Assembly: GCA_035578905.1 (NCBI GenBank)
Contig: JAQJVL010000804.1
Location: 1 to 64,000 of the forward strand
Reading direction: 5' to 3'
Source of the DNA: Stictocephala bisonia
Lineage: Eukaryota; Arthropoda; Insecta; Hemiptera; Membracidae
Length of the DNA: 64,000 nt
In this document: in pieces, positions 20,668-33,800 of the stretch
Position numbering within the stretch: position 1 is the stretch's first letter
How the letters are laid out: each line of letters opens with the position of its first letter
Position numbers and translations under genes: made by a program
The notes under the pieces: model-generated
Told to the model about the DNA's origin: nothing
The model's database searches: none
The model's input: only the letters and a program-made list of their open reading frames with translations

Positions 20668-21100
20668 TTATTTTTATATGTCAAATTTTTTTGCATGTTT
20701 TTTAAATTCCCATATGCCCTTATGGCTCTTTTTGCCTTACTTAAGGTCTAAATAAACAAAATTAACAGCCAGATCAAAAACTAACAAAAACGTTTCCTCT
20801 TCTTGTAGGTACAAAGTAGCAAAACAGTTGCTATTCCATGCAACTATAATAGAAACACTGATCCCTTCAACTTCCACCTCACATGTCGGACATCGTTTAT
20901 TTAAGGTGGGCCCTACACCGCTACACCATAGACCAGTGCTACTATTGAGTTGCATGGAGAAAAGTACCAGTCGCAACTGAATTTGTATTGACGATCCTCA
21001 GCATTGTACTCGGCCACAGTACAATCTTGCACCACTCATCAAATTCAACACCGAAAGTTTCTTGTTATTTTTTTGCTTTACTAGGCCATGAAGAAACATA
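20668..21100. other. Intergenic, nothing recognised
   Basis: No coding or repeat structure recognised between the hairpin and the Tc1 relic. Confidence 0.5.
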
Positions 21101-21104
21101 CATG

Positions 21105-21960
21105 TACAACAGCTCTGAAGGTTAACCACTCAAATACCTCCTATGGCAAAATTATTTAAGTTTGGAAGGAATGCAAGTTTTCTGTCAGTAAGAGTCTGTA
21201 TCAGATGCTTAGGCGAAGAAATACTATTGGTAATGAACTTCAGAATATCATTAGGTAAGTTAGAAATGTCCGGATATCTGCTCTAACTATTCGTAGACGC
21301 CTCCATGATTGTCAGCTATGTGGTAGGCCCCCCTCTCAGCGCATGGCACAGAGCAGCTAGACTAAGGATTGCTTATGAGCACATGACTTGGACTGAGGCT
21401 GATTGGAGACCAGTAATATTCACCGATGAGAATCGCATCAACTTGAGTGCTCCAGATAGAGTGAGCGACTTTGGAGAAGGTAAGGAGACAAGTTTGAGGA
21501 GGCCTGCATTTCCCCAAGAGAACCTTTTGGAGGTGGCTCACTTATGTTTCAATGTGGCATAAGTTCTTTTGGTCGCACAGAGATAGTGAGAGTTTGTAAT
21601 CCAGCACTGAAGGCACGAAGGTATGTTTGGACAACGTCCTTGAATGTCATGTGGTTCCATTTGCTGTTAATGTTGGAGAAAACTTCATCTAAATGCATTA
21701 CAATATACGGCCTCAATCCGCTGCATTTGAGACCACAGTGACTGAAATGGCCAGCAAGGAGCTCTGACCTCAACATGTGTGGGATAATCTCAAGAGGCAG
21801 ATTAGAGCACGATCCCTATAAAACCTTGCCAATGTTGAAATCACCATGAAACAGGAATAGCAGAACATACCACAAGAAGATATCCAAAACCTTATTAATG
21901 CGATGCAAAGAAGACTATAATCTGTTATCAGAGCCAGGGGAGGGAAGACAAACAACTAGG
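21105..21960 (+). pseudogene. Tc1-type transposase relic
   Basis: Ordered remnants of a Tc1 transposase appear in changing frames. They are the HTH end (ISALTIRRRLHDC near 21265-21310), RPPLSAWHRAARLR (about 21326-21365), EADWRPVIFTDENR with the first catalytic Asp (about 21393-21437), SSFGRTEIVRVCNP near 21555-21600, a decayed second box, MEWPARSSDLN-like sequence near 21745-21775 and WDNLKRQIRA-like sequence near 21780-21810. Numerous frameshifts and stops. Element ends were not found. Confidence 0.75.
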
Positions 21961-22766
21961 TAAAGGACTTAACCTTCATTGTATTTACCTGTTTTCTCTC
22001 AAATTAGTCGTTTTAGTATGTAATAATAAATTACTAATTTCTTTATTTAGTAAAACTATTAAACCAATGGAATAAGTTGCATTTCACTTTAACTTTCCAT
22101 ATCATTTACATCCAATCAAATTATATACAAGTAAATTTGACGTAAATTATTATAGTTCAGCCGTTCTAACTTTACCTCTGAGGGGAGCACAACATGACAA
22201 CATTATATATTTTGAGCGCTTGACTCCTTCCTGTCTCACAGCTAATTTGTTTCTGGTATAGAAAAATCACAACTAGAGCCTGATAGTGTTTCTATGTTAA
22301 AATTGTCTGATTGACTTCGTTTTTGTTATTTGTAAACAGTAAAAAAAAAGAACTTCCCAAAAATAAACAATGTAAAAAAGTCAATCTAAAATAATATAAG
22401 GAATGTAAGATTTTTGAGACTCACAAAATGCAGTAAAGCACAATAAATCAGAATTATATTAAAATGGAAGTTTAGAGCTTAATAAATTTATTTTACACTA
22501 ATCATGCTTATGTAATTAAGTCAAATTTTTATTCAAATAAATGAAGATGGGGAAAATAGTAGACATAAATGAAGATGGGGAAAATAGTAAACATACGTTC
22601 ATTCTCATTATTTTCCGTAAACTGAGCTGTCATTATGTCACGTAAATTCTCAGTTTAAAAGGTTATTTTACAATTAACATTTATAATTGAATTCTAAATA
22701 CATAACACTAAACAAGATATATAATTTTTTATTTTATTCAGTAGCTGAAATAACAAATACTTTACA
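21961..22766. other. Intergenic AT-rich sequence with one tandem duplication
   Basis: Holds a 28-bp unit (AAATGAAGATGGGGAAAATA plus GTAGACAT) repeated directly at 22539-22597. Otherwise nothing recognised. Confidence 0.6.
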
Positions 22767-22768
22767 TA

Positions 22769-24388
22769 CTCTCGGATCAAAAAGTATAGATACTCGAGTT
22801 TGAGCGTTTACTGCGTTGTAACCAATGCACCTCAAAACATGAAAGTTACATCAACATTTCACAAATTTATTTATACGTATTTACATATAATTTAAAAATT
22901 TTTAATGAGATTTTTATTTATCCTTAAAACGGTTTGAGTGAGAAAAGTACCTGTTTTTTTGGCGTTTTTAAGACAACACCTGACTTAAAAAAATTTTAAT
23001 ATGAAAACTACTAGTCCAATCGTTATGAAAATTTAGCAGCTTGTAGACCATATATTTTTACATCTAATTTGTTCATCCCAGAATTTTTACTCAATTAAAA
23101 AAAAAGTTGTTGCCTGGGAAAATTCCCGGCCGCAACTGGTTTTCGAGGGCCAGGGGCTGCAGGTGCGCGTATGTTTGAAATGTTGGATGGAAGAGGAATA
23201 TTTATTTGAAAGAATATTTGACATATTTGAAAGAAACAAAATAATATCATCCTTTTTCCAAGACATCGTAGGGTTTTTTGTAGCCGGATCTACCATTGTG
23301 TGGTATGGTGCCTGGTCAAGTACAATCGCCGATTTTTAAGGGAGTAGCCTCAAGACCTTTTCGAAACATTCTGCATAATGTTAAGCGTTCATTTCATTGT
23401 GATAATCTCCAGAATTCTTTTTCCCAATAAAACACAATTCAGCTCTAGTTAAAAAACCATCTTCACTGCCAATGTGCAATATTATTATTCTTTTCCCTGC
23501 TCCTGATGGTGTCTTGAAGCCTCCTCTCCAACCGTATATTTGTTTAATACATCCTCTGTACTGGTCGTAATTGTTGAAGTTATTTTTCAATGATGTTAAA
23601 ACGTTCTCTACCCAACCATAAGACATCGTATGGTTTTGTCCACGCCAAGTTTCGTCCGTGAACACAGAGAACAACACAGACAGAACGAGTTAAACCGAGT
23701 CCAAACTTGATGAGTAATAGGTCCATTTCCGCAAAAGTATGCCACATTATTGTTTGGGGTAAGTATAACTCAACCAAGAGTGATCGGCCTATGACTCGCC
23801 TCCACTAGCGCACCAGCAGCCCCTGGCCCTTGAAAACCAGTTGCGGCCAGGAATTTTCCCTGCATAGCGGTACCGATTTCACGCGTCACTGCACCGCTTC
23901 AATTACACCTAAGTTTAATTTTTTTAAGACCTCGTATCTAATTTATGGTTTAATATTGTGTTTGTATGTATCAAGACCTACATTTTAAGCCTTTATTAAA
24001 TTTATACCTTCAACCAATCAAAAAATAAAACAATTTTACAAAATTTACAACAACTTATTTTAATTAAATAAAAATTCTGGGATGAATAAATTAGATGTAA
24101 AAATATATGGTCTACAAGTTGTTAAATTTTCATAACGATTGGACTAGTAGTTTTCATATTAAACATTTTTTAAGTCAGGCGTTGTCTTAAAAACGCCAAA
24201 AAACAGGTACTTTTCTCACTCAAACCGTTTTAAGGATAAATAAAAATCTCATTAAAATTTTTTAAATTATATGTAAATACGCATAAATAAATTTGTGAAA
24301 TGTTGATGTAACTTTCATGTTTTGAGGTGCACTGGTTACAACGCAGTAAACGCTCAAACTCGAGTATCTATACTTTTTGACCCAAGAG
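22769..24388 (-). mobile_element. 1.62-kb DNA transposon with about 330-bp inverted repeats
   Basis: Long inverted repeats cover 22769-23095 and 24055-24388. The ends are CTCTCGGATCAAAAAGTATA and the complement of CTCTTGGGTCAAAAAGTATA, with TA on both sides (22767-22768, 24389-24390). A second, GC-rich inverted pair of about 48 bp lies inside (23112-23160 and 23816-23865). The core holds transposase remnants on the - strand. The TA target fits the Tc1/mariner superfamily, though the termini are not those of standard Tc1 or mariner. Confidence 0.82.
23090..23790 (-). pseudogene. DDE transposase relic of the long-inverted-repeat element
   Basis: Remnants on the - strand include FTDETWRGQNHTMSYGW near 23660-23600 (first Asp), SGAGKRIIILHIGSEDGFL near 23510-23455, IGKKNSGDYHNEMNA near 23425-23382, a decayed second catalytic region reading VLDQAPYHTMVDP near 23325-23285, and NPTMSWKKDDII near 23275-23235. 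This set of motifs occurs in DDE-superfamily endonucleases of insects and other animals. Several frameshifts; not functional. The N-terminal DNA-binding part is not evident, so the copy may be internally deleted. Confidence 0.72.
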
Positions 24389-24390
24389 TA

Positions 24391-25119
24391 AGCATGTGGA
24401 CAGACGATATGAGTGAGTTGGCTCAATGGTTCCACTGGACACTGGCATAGATCGTAGCATGGTGCGTAACGGTTCCTAAATAGCACACCTTAACTTCCAC
24501 AATGGGTCGTAGTGCTGACTGTTAGTCACAAGCCTGTTCCTGTGATCAGTGCCAAGCCGACGGCATGCAACAGACTACAGTCTGCCATCCTTATTTGCAT
24601 CCACATATGTGTTATGTGCAGTACAGTCTGATTGTGGATGTTCCAGTTAGTTTTCAATTCTTGTTAATGTAATATAAGTATAGAATTTGGTTCAGTCTTT
24701 CAATTTAATTTTAATTTCTTTTCGCATCAATATTGGAATCTATTTTTGTAATAACATTTAAAACCATACATTATGTTCTTAAAATCAAATGTGTATTAAA
24801 AATACACTGTTGTTAATACTTCAATTTCGAAAAATGTGTTCCATACCCAATTGCCCCCCAAAACTTAGTTCTATTTATGCCACATTGTTAAGTACTATAG
24901 TAAAATTAATAACCGGATCTAGAGTAATGTGATTGCTTGCTTGGCGAGTATTCAGTGCTATTATCTTCTTGGAGACTTCCACGCTTATGATGTAGTGTAA
25001 GTTGTTAGTGATTTTACTTAAAAGTTATTCGGTATATAGTTTTGTAGGTTAGAAAATTAATCAACTATATTAATTTAGTTGAATTAAGAACAAATATATT
25101 GAATTAAGAAAAAGAGAGG

Positions 25120-25122
<3 letters not shown>
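24391..25122. other. Intergenic, nothing recognised
   Basis: Moderately AT-rich spacer without recognisable coding or repeat structure. Confidence 0.5.

Positions 25123-25186
<64 letters not shown>
25123..25186. repeat. (TA)n microsatellite
   Basis: About 30 uninterrupted TA units, flanked left by AAAGAGAGGAACA and right by TTCCCTCTCTTTTT. These flanks are complementary, so the whole segment can fold into one long hairpin. Confidence 0.95.
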
Positions 25187-25187
<1 letters not shown>

Positions 25188-25889
25188 CCTCTCTTTTTAC
25201 AACTAAAAATTATTTGTGTTTTGCTTTAGAACAATTTTATCTTTGAAAATAAATATACACTGATCAACACTCAAAGTGGAATACTTACATTTTTAGTGAT
25301 AATTTAATTCTCATACTTGCCTGCTTGCTCTGTAAATGACATAATTTACAGAAGACAAATTATGCCACCTAAGGTATTTTTTAATCAAAATTACTTAAAA
25401 AATCAAATTAAATACAGTGACATAAAAACTAAAAGTAGCCTACTACGGAAATGTTGCAGAAATTACTGTTTTATATCCTATTTTATTTCAGTAGTGAACT
25501 CTCGTCCTCACCTTTTTAGTTCCTACAGTCTTCTTAGCATAGAGTTAATATTGTCTAGAACCGCTTCTTTTGAGGAGTGCAAAATTCCATAACAGTCTGT
25601 TGAAATTCTTCAAAGTTGTGAGGGGGGGGGGACAGCACAACCCCTGATTTCCCTCCAGACATCCCATTAGTTTTGTATAGGATTGATCTGGCAATTGTAC
25701 AGGCCTCAGCATATGGCGCATTGCATGTGTATGAAAAAAAAGATTAATCACCCTTGAACTATGGGGTGTGCACTTTCATCAATGTATTTGAGCTCTTTTC
25801 CAAATATCATAGTGTTCCACTTCGAGTGTTGGGCATTGTAAAACTAATATGTATATTCATGTTGAGAACAATATTTTGTGTTTTGTATA
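25187..25889. other. Intergenic, nothing recognised
   Basis: AT-rich spacer with a G9 run near 25622. No gene seen. Confidence 0.5.
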
Positions 25890-26533
25890 CAGTAATTCTG
25901 GCCTATAATCCGGCCCTGCGCCAATTCAGCCCCCTCAGTAATCCGACCAGTAGACAAAGGCAGTCTGGGAATACCTGTGTTATCATTCAAGTCATTGTGT
26001 GTTCATGTGTATGAGAGAGAGAGAGGGGAATAGCTGGCCCAGGAATATAAAATAAACAATGTTATTGTTGTCAACTAATTAGTTGGGAGACCGCAACTGT
26101 TATAAATAACATTTTTTTGCACATATTTTGGGTAAAGGTAGTCTGTGTGGGAATGGAGCAAGGTGAGGTCCAGTTTGTTTGTTATCAGTGGGGCTGGATT
26201 CTACTATATTATATCTTGAAACATCACTTCATTCAGTTGTGTCAGTTCAGTTTATCGCTACTCTGTGTGCGTGGAGTACACAACTGTTTTAAGCTTTTTA
26301 ACTTGTTTTTCATGCATATGTTATATTATAACACCGTTACAACTGTTGTACCGTACTTTTCTTACTTTGAAAATATTGTATATCTTTATTGTCAATATTG
26401 ACTTTTTTAATTACAATATAAATTCTACTTTGTAATTTAAGCATGTAATTCAATTGAACTCCAGTAATTTGGCTTTTTTACTAATTCAACACAAACCTGG
26501 TCTGAATTGTGTCAGACGAATGAGGGACCACTG
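25890..26533. mobile_element. Possible pogo/Tigger-type non-autonomous element
   Basis: The left end CAGTAATTCTGGCCTATAAT (25890) and the right end, the complement of CAGTGGTCCCTCATTCGTCT (26533), both start CAGT next to TA. Both are followed by CCG/GTC-rich text and a CAATTCAG block typical of pogo-like ends. The terminal similarity is weak beyond the first bases. No transposase inside. Confidence 0.4.
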
Positions 26534-27466
26534 TATCTTGGATGATGCATTGCTAGCTCAGTACATAAATAGTGTCTCAATAAACAAAATCTAAAAACAT
26601 TTTTATGGTGTTTCATTTCTAACCATGCTATTATATGTAATTATTTTATGCAACATAACTGAATTTTACATTTTTTATATAAACAATTATTTAACTATGG
26701 TTTATAACATGTTATATTTTAGATTATTTTGTATTTTCTTAAATAAAATGACATTTAATATAAAGAAAGTTATATTGCACTGAGAGGTAAACTTTCTTTT
26801 ATTCAGTCTTTTGTCGGCTTAGAGAAGGATGGTTTAAATTATAAGCTTCTTTATATTTCAATACAATATACCTTTTAAAGAATTATAAAACAATTTTTTA
26901 TTTATAAATTTAATTTACAACGTGACTTAATGTTTTGTTTATATACATCAACTGCACAAATGATACATTAGTATTTACAGGCTTTATACACTATGAAGAT
27001 TATTAAAAGTTCCATAGGTCGTAAGTATCAAATATAAGACCAATATTTACAAAAATAAATTATTCATATAGTAAATTGTCAAGACACAACTTGATTATTT
27101 AATTTTAATGAATTGTACAACTTATTATGTCCTTATTTATTTTAATTCTTGTCGATGATATGGTTTCAAACCATCCTGTATATTTATTTAAAAACTTAAA
27201 ATGATGATCTACAATGATTTAACTAATAATTTCTGACAATACATCTATTTTAAAGAAAATTAATAGTAAAATAAATAAACTATAATACTTAAGACTTGTA
27301 TTAATAAAGCTACAATAAAAAAAATCTATCAACAATAAGTAAACAACAAATATACAACATTTTTAAACTATCCAATAATATATTATATCACAATTGTTTT
27401 CTATAGCCTAAATAAGTATGGGTTAGCACTCAGATCAATTTGGTATCTGCAATATACGTTGTGACA
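26534..27466 (-). other. Orai: Probable Orai 3' untranslated region and flank
   Basis: AT-rich non-coding sequence downstream of the Orai stop. Several - strand AATAAA poly(A) signals occur, one at 26902-26897, but which is used cannot be decided. Confidence 0.45.
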
Positions 27467-27794
27467 TCAAACAACGTGTGTATTACCACTGTTCCTCATC
27501 AGAGGCATCCCATTAATATTGGCAGCTGTGTCTCCTGCCTCTATCTGCTCCTTCAAGAGCTCTAACTCCCGGATGCCAGATGCTGTAACTTCATACTTGT
27601 GCGTCACCAGTGACCGGTAGAAGTGGATGGCAAATACCAGGAAAATGACCAGCACAGGAATAAGGATTATACAAGCTGACCATGCAGCCTCTTTAGAATA
27701 GTCGTAGAATTTAACCCAACAGAGGATGGCAATCTCAAAGAGGAATAGGACAAGGCCGAGCAGTGTAGAGAAAGCCCAAGCTGTTTCAATATAC
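27467..27794 (-). CDS. Orai: Orai exon 3: TM3, TM4 and C-terminal coiled coil
   Basis: Acceptor AG at 27796-27795 on the - strand. The first base completes the Trp codon of HW|YIETAW. It codes for 108 further residues and ends at a stop (27469-27467). It holds TM3, the short extracellular loop ([11 protein letters not shown], far shorter than in human ORAI1), TM4 and the STIM-binding tail. Confidence 0.96.
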
Positions 27795-30771
27795 CTGTTA
27801 ATCATCAACATGCAACATGATTAGAAAAGACTAGTGCCTAATACTGGAAAACTAGTGTTGTTACTAATTTACTTGACTATACTTATTAGCTATAGCCAAA
27901 AGAAGTCTACCATACGTAAGTATAGTAATTTGAAGAATAGGTAAAAAATAACAGTTGTTAATAGTCTGTGGGAGTTAAAATTTGGAAATAAATTGTGAGG
28001 AGTGAATTTACAACTTCTACCCAAAATCTAAAAGTTCACTAATTTTGTTTTAGAGGTAGGTATAAAAAAAACCTTTTATTGCTCCATAAAGTTAAAATAC
28101 TTTCCCTTAAAGTAAAAAAAGGTGAATAGTGTTTAATTTATTAATATAAGTTCAAAACCCATCAACATACAAAATTTCAATTCAAATATAACAATAGAAA
28201 GGAATCAATTCAAATTCTTAGCTTGATAAAAAGGAAGTGCCTTGGATTTTCTTGTAAAGAAAGAACGTTGATAATCTGTCACAAGATACTTCCACAGTTC
28301 TTATAGTTCGACAAAGGTCGTTACAACATGACAGTAGCCCTCCGTAATGGTTAGCCACATATTTAGCAAAGCTATATGTAAATATTGTTAAAATGTAAGC
28401 TGAAAGTGAATTTTCTTTAGGTTAGTGATTTACTATTCATTACTTTGATCAGCATTTTAAGAAGTTTTAAATTACGATCAATTTAATACAGTTCTAGCAT
28501 CACTTTATTGATTTTGATGAATATAATTTAACCATTTATACCATATATACCAACTGCCAAGTTATGGGTGGATATGGATTGAAAGAACTTGTCATTAATT
28601 AGCAAATACATTTTTTTTTTTACTTGTTGCGATAGAAAAGGGCACCTCTAATATATGAGACAAGGCTTTAACCAAACTAAGCTGCTGGCCAATCATTGTG
28701 CAAAAAATAAGGGGGTTTTTATATTTATATGTAGGTATTATGAAAAAAAGAACGGTTTACTATCTAAATCAACAAAATCTGAATCAAGAAGGTAAATCTA
28801 AGTAAAATTTAAATAACATAAGAGTTAAAGATACTATTCAGACATAATAGTTTTCAACACAAAAAAGACTAATTAATCAAAAAATAATAAGAGAATTTGA
28901 TATTAACCCACGGGGCAGAGTGAAATACTGATTCAGCCTCTCCTTATCACCATAGTTCAGCTTTATCTGAGTAGTTTCCTTCCCAAGTGGATACATTCCA
29001 TTTTATTTTGCTAATAAAAATGAATATTTGCTAGAACATTTAGGTTTTCTTTCCAATGTAATTTAGTTGCGTTCCTTACTTGCTGTTAGGTTCTAATGTT
29101 TCAAAGGTTTATTACACAGTTATTCTAATAGAAGTGAGTAAAAGTTTAGAAAAATTCTTCACCTGAAAAAAAATTGCTAATTTCCAAGTACTGAATTGTT
29201 ATTTCAATGCTTTTCAGGTATTAAAATAGACAAAAGGTGTAAATTCATGATGGTCAGTGTTTCATATTTTAAGAAAATAAGTAAATGAAAGATTGCCTCG
29301 TAATATTTATAAAACAAAAATGGTGTGAGACTACATTTACATTGTCACCATTTTGAATTGAAAAAGTGTTACACATAGATAGACAATCTTGCCTTAGTAA
29401 AAAGTACTTAACTGCCTTATTTCAATATGAACATAAATAAAGCTAAGAGAGTACTTCAGGAAAAGGGAAGCAGACAACTACTTGAAGTGGAAAAAGAACA
29501 AGTAAACATAATGACAAATACATTAAGAAAATATATTAAACTCCTTCCAAATGGCTATTTTCAAAATTCTTTGTTTACAATGTAAATTCTAGCAACACTT
29601 TTTCAAGTGATATCCATGAACATTTTCTGACATTACGTCAATAAATAAGTAAAAGAAATTTGTTATGATCCAATTACAATGAGAAGTACTCCTTGGTTGA
29701 ATTCCTGGACAGTAGTTAATCATTAAAAAAGGCAACTTGGTGTTCTATTATTTTCAAATTAAATTTTTACTTCTCACATGTTACACATACATACTTGCAT
29801 TGACATGTATATAAAAAAATTGAAAATTTGTAGTAAAATATTAAAAATATTAAATGCAATGCAATTTTGAATTATCTAGACCATGGCAAGTTTATTTAAT
29901 CATAGTACTTGTAGTATCGATTTTAATAAATTTTGTAATTTGTATGTACTAAGCTTTATTGGTAATCGGCCTGTTTTTTGTTCAAACACATATATCACTA
30001 AGAAGTAATACTGTATACAGTACCAATGAAGTCGCTCGTGGGGTGACTCGTGAACCAGAGAGATTGAGTGCAAGTTACAAACAGCGTCTATATTGGGCAG
30101 AATGCACGTGCTGATCATAAGGGCCAACATGTGAACAGCAACCAGCAAAGTGGTGCAGATTGCGAAGGCTATGAGCATCTCTGACGGTACATGTGTATCC
30201 TGTGTTAACTGAACCTCCACCATCGCCACCTGTGGGAACAACCAAATGTGTCATGTCTTTACTACCACCTAGACCATTATGCTGTGGTTTCTATGGTGGG
30301 AATCCTCTTTTCCAATGTTTTCGTCTCGTCTTTTTTTTTCAAGAAATGTTTGCAGCCGCAAAAAAACATTAACTATTTCATGTCACAATTTACTTCCAAT
30401 GGAAATGCAGATTCTTGTTGTTAACAAGGTCGCATCTTTTAAGCAACTATATGACAAGTCCAAAAACATTTATATTATCTCAATTTTCTTTAATTATTAT
30501 CTTCGGGTCACTAACAATAAAAAACTATTGTTAATTCATCAAGCAAAGACAAATGTTGGAACATTTCCAGAGTCAATAAAAAGTGTTTCTAATTAATTTA
30601 AGTTTTTGTAATTTGAAAATTTCATATTTCTATTTGAGTTTTGGGGACCCTGCCCTTATACCGAAGAGCTTAAGTAAAAATAAAAAAAATCATAAGCAGA
30701 TACCAACGCAAAGCAACATAATTAGTCATGTTTGTATATATTGTATAAATAATTTATCAGGGTTCGCAGTA

Positions 30772-30838
<67 letters not shown>

Positions 30839-33800
30839 TATTGCACGATTTGTTATCAGCTACCATTTATTAATTTTAAAAAGCTGTGATGTGTATTTGG
30901 ATAAAGATCCAAAAATAATGATGGAACATTCATTGAATAATAATGCAAAATGATCTCCTGCCACAAAGCTAAGTTCAATCCATTGAGCCATTTAAGACCT
31001 GCCTCATTGATTCTGTTTATGCTGGCTAATCCTTCTGGATAAACTATGTAATCCATTGTTTGAATAGACTCCCTGCTATCACATGACTGATCTAATGTCA
31101 ATCCCTATTTATTTTATACTTCCAGTAATTGCATCATTATGTTGGTTAAAATACTGCTAGAATGCATTTGAATGTTTATTCTGTGTTTTTGTGTAACTCA
31201 ACCAACAGTGTGACACATCACAGCTGTCATGACACTATGTACTTCTTTTGCCCGTTACTTTTCTACACGCAAGTGCAATTAGTGTTTAAACTACACAGTA
31301 AGATATTTTCATCATAGAAATCATGTTTTTTTGTTTACAAACATTTAGACATGTTTCGTCAAATTTTTGAGAGTAACATAACTTTTTATTCTAATTTTAC
31401 TATTAATTAATATTTAGAATATTTTGTATTATGTTTGTATTTAGTATTACATACAATGTTTTATTTTGATAGCATGCAAATCCTAATGATTCACATTAAA
31501 AAAAAAAAAATAGTCTTAAGTAGAAGGGGCGTTTCCATTTCAAGTGCAGTTGCAAACAATAATTGTTGTTCTGCCTTTAGAGTTTTAAATTACTTTAAAA
31601 ATGATTGTTAATAAAGTTTACTCTTGGCAGAGTTACGTTTAAATTTATTGAAGTCACTTGCGAATAGAAAGATCAAAGTTTTTTACCTTTATTGTACAAT
31701 CGTCTTCTGTACAAAAAGTCTGCTTATTGAGCTTCCAATATTAAGTTTATCTCCAGCATAGGTAATCAGGAGATGCGTCAGGGTACATCAATGTTAACTA
31801 TCCCAGGTCATTGCACATCACTTTTCAATAGATCTTTTACTGTCACTGCCTGCACATTGTGTAATAAACTTGATCCTTCAACTCGTAATGTCGATAGTCA
31901 AGCTCGGTTTGTCGCAGCCCTAAGGAACTGGTTGTTGGCAGATTTGTGGCAGTTTAAGCCTATGTTGTGTATGATATAAGTTAAAGACTGTTTTATTTTA
32001 CCAGGTGAAGTTAGGGCTAAGAGACCCTCGGCTAAGGACCAACGGCTTAAGGGTGACTTTTGAACCACCACCAGTGACCGGGTTGGCGGGTTGCGTGCAA
32101 GGTGATATGAGTTTGTTGTGATTAAATTTTAGAATAATTTATATGTTTTCATGTTAATATAGTCCTTTGTTTCTTGATTAATTTTTATGTTCTTATACAA
32201 TTGATGCTTAATCTCTGTATTTTAATTATTTTTTAACTTTAATTATTATAGTTTGATATATAAGTAACTAGTGTGCTCAGCAAAAGTGAACATGTATGAA
32301 CTTATTAGATATACTTAATGTAATTTTATATTGTATTTTATTTATGAGGTAAGAGAGGACCTGATGGTCCTAACTTTGCCTCAGTAAATAAAGCTTTTTT
32401 AACCCTTTGAGGACCAGGCAGAAATATGACATGTTACAAAATTTTTTCACATATCATACCTGTTCTGTTTAGCTAAAAATGCCAAGCCAAAATGGGCGAT
32501 TTTGCAGTTGTCGACCAATAAATTTATAATTTATCTTATAAGTTAGACACTGACATAATAATGCACCAAAGTATTTGTATAGGTATAAACTATTGATAAA
32601 AAAATATATAGATGTAATTCTAAGTAGTTAAAAAAAAAAAAAATAAATAATAATTGAAATAAATTTACAATTTTTTTAAATTTATTTATTTATTTTTGCT
32701 AATAACTAAAAAAGTAAAAATAATTTTACCGTGGGGAATTATATTATTTTATTTTGCATTTAAAAAGGAACATTTGTAGAAAATTTGGTGTTATTTCCTC
32801 TATAAATAAGTTATTTATAACACATTTTGTAGAAATATACATAAATTACTTCGGCAACTTATTCTAATTGTTAATACTAATAATTATTAAATGCGAAGAA
32901 ATTAAAATAATTACTTACATGTCTGCTGTACTAGTAAAGAGCTGATTTCTGGATCCATAAACAGTTTTAAAACAGTTACACACACTATTTACAAAATAAT
33001 ATTTACAAGTCATTATCAGGCCTACATTTTTTTATTTTATTCCATGAGATCGTAAATTATCACTCATATTTACAATTATACACTAACAAGTAACAACTAA
33101 ATACTATAAACTATATATAATTACAACTATAAACTAAAAGACTGAAGTATGAATGAAACCAACAAACAATAATAACATAAACACAACGGAGCAGAAATGA
33201 TAAACAACGAATATCCTAGTAGACTAGCACTGGTACCAGTCAGCTGATAATGTCACATGAAAACAATGAAGTAAAAAAAATCACAGACATTCAAAGTAAA
33301 AGTGATATTCATATATTTTATCTGCAGACAGACCAAGGAATCAGAAAAACATAGAACAATAATAATTTGAAGTCATATGTATTGATACAACAATGAATAT
33401 CAAAGCGACTATATATTGCCGTCTGGCGCTTCTCGCGTATATCATCGGCGGCAAGATATTGCCGTCTGGCGTTTTTAAATACGATCTTTGACGGCAATAT
33501 ATTGCCATCTGGCCCTCAAAGGGTTAAGTAAACCACCTTGTTTCCAAGAAAAGCATAATTTTTCTCAAAAAGAAAGACCTCCTTAGCTGTTTAAAATTCA
33601 GCTGAATACACTCATGATTCAAAAGACCTGTTGAATAATTTTATTAGAGAATTCAAAATATGTCTATAACATTGCTTAAGTAAACATAATGACAAACTGT
33701 TAATGTCACAACACTTTTTAGTGTTAAGTCTGAATGACACTCACCACCTCCGCGCTAACAAGAGAAAAGACCATGGAGGTTAAATAAAACTGACCATAGC

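Larger units (their letters stand above)
30230..33794. other. Orai intron 1
   Basis: 3.6-kb intron holding a (TA)n run, two LINE fragments and a piggyBac-type element, listed separately. Confidence 0.85.

Noticed and set aside
30771..30953. Open frame with an Ile-Tyr repeat
   Set aside because: It is a translation of the (TA)n microsatellite.
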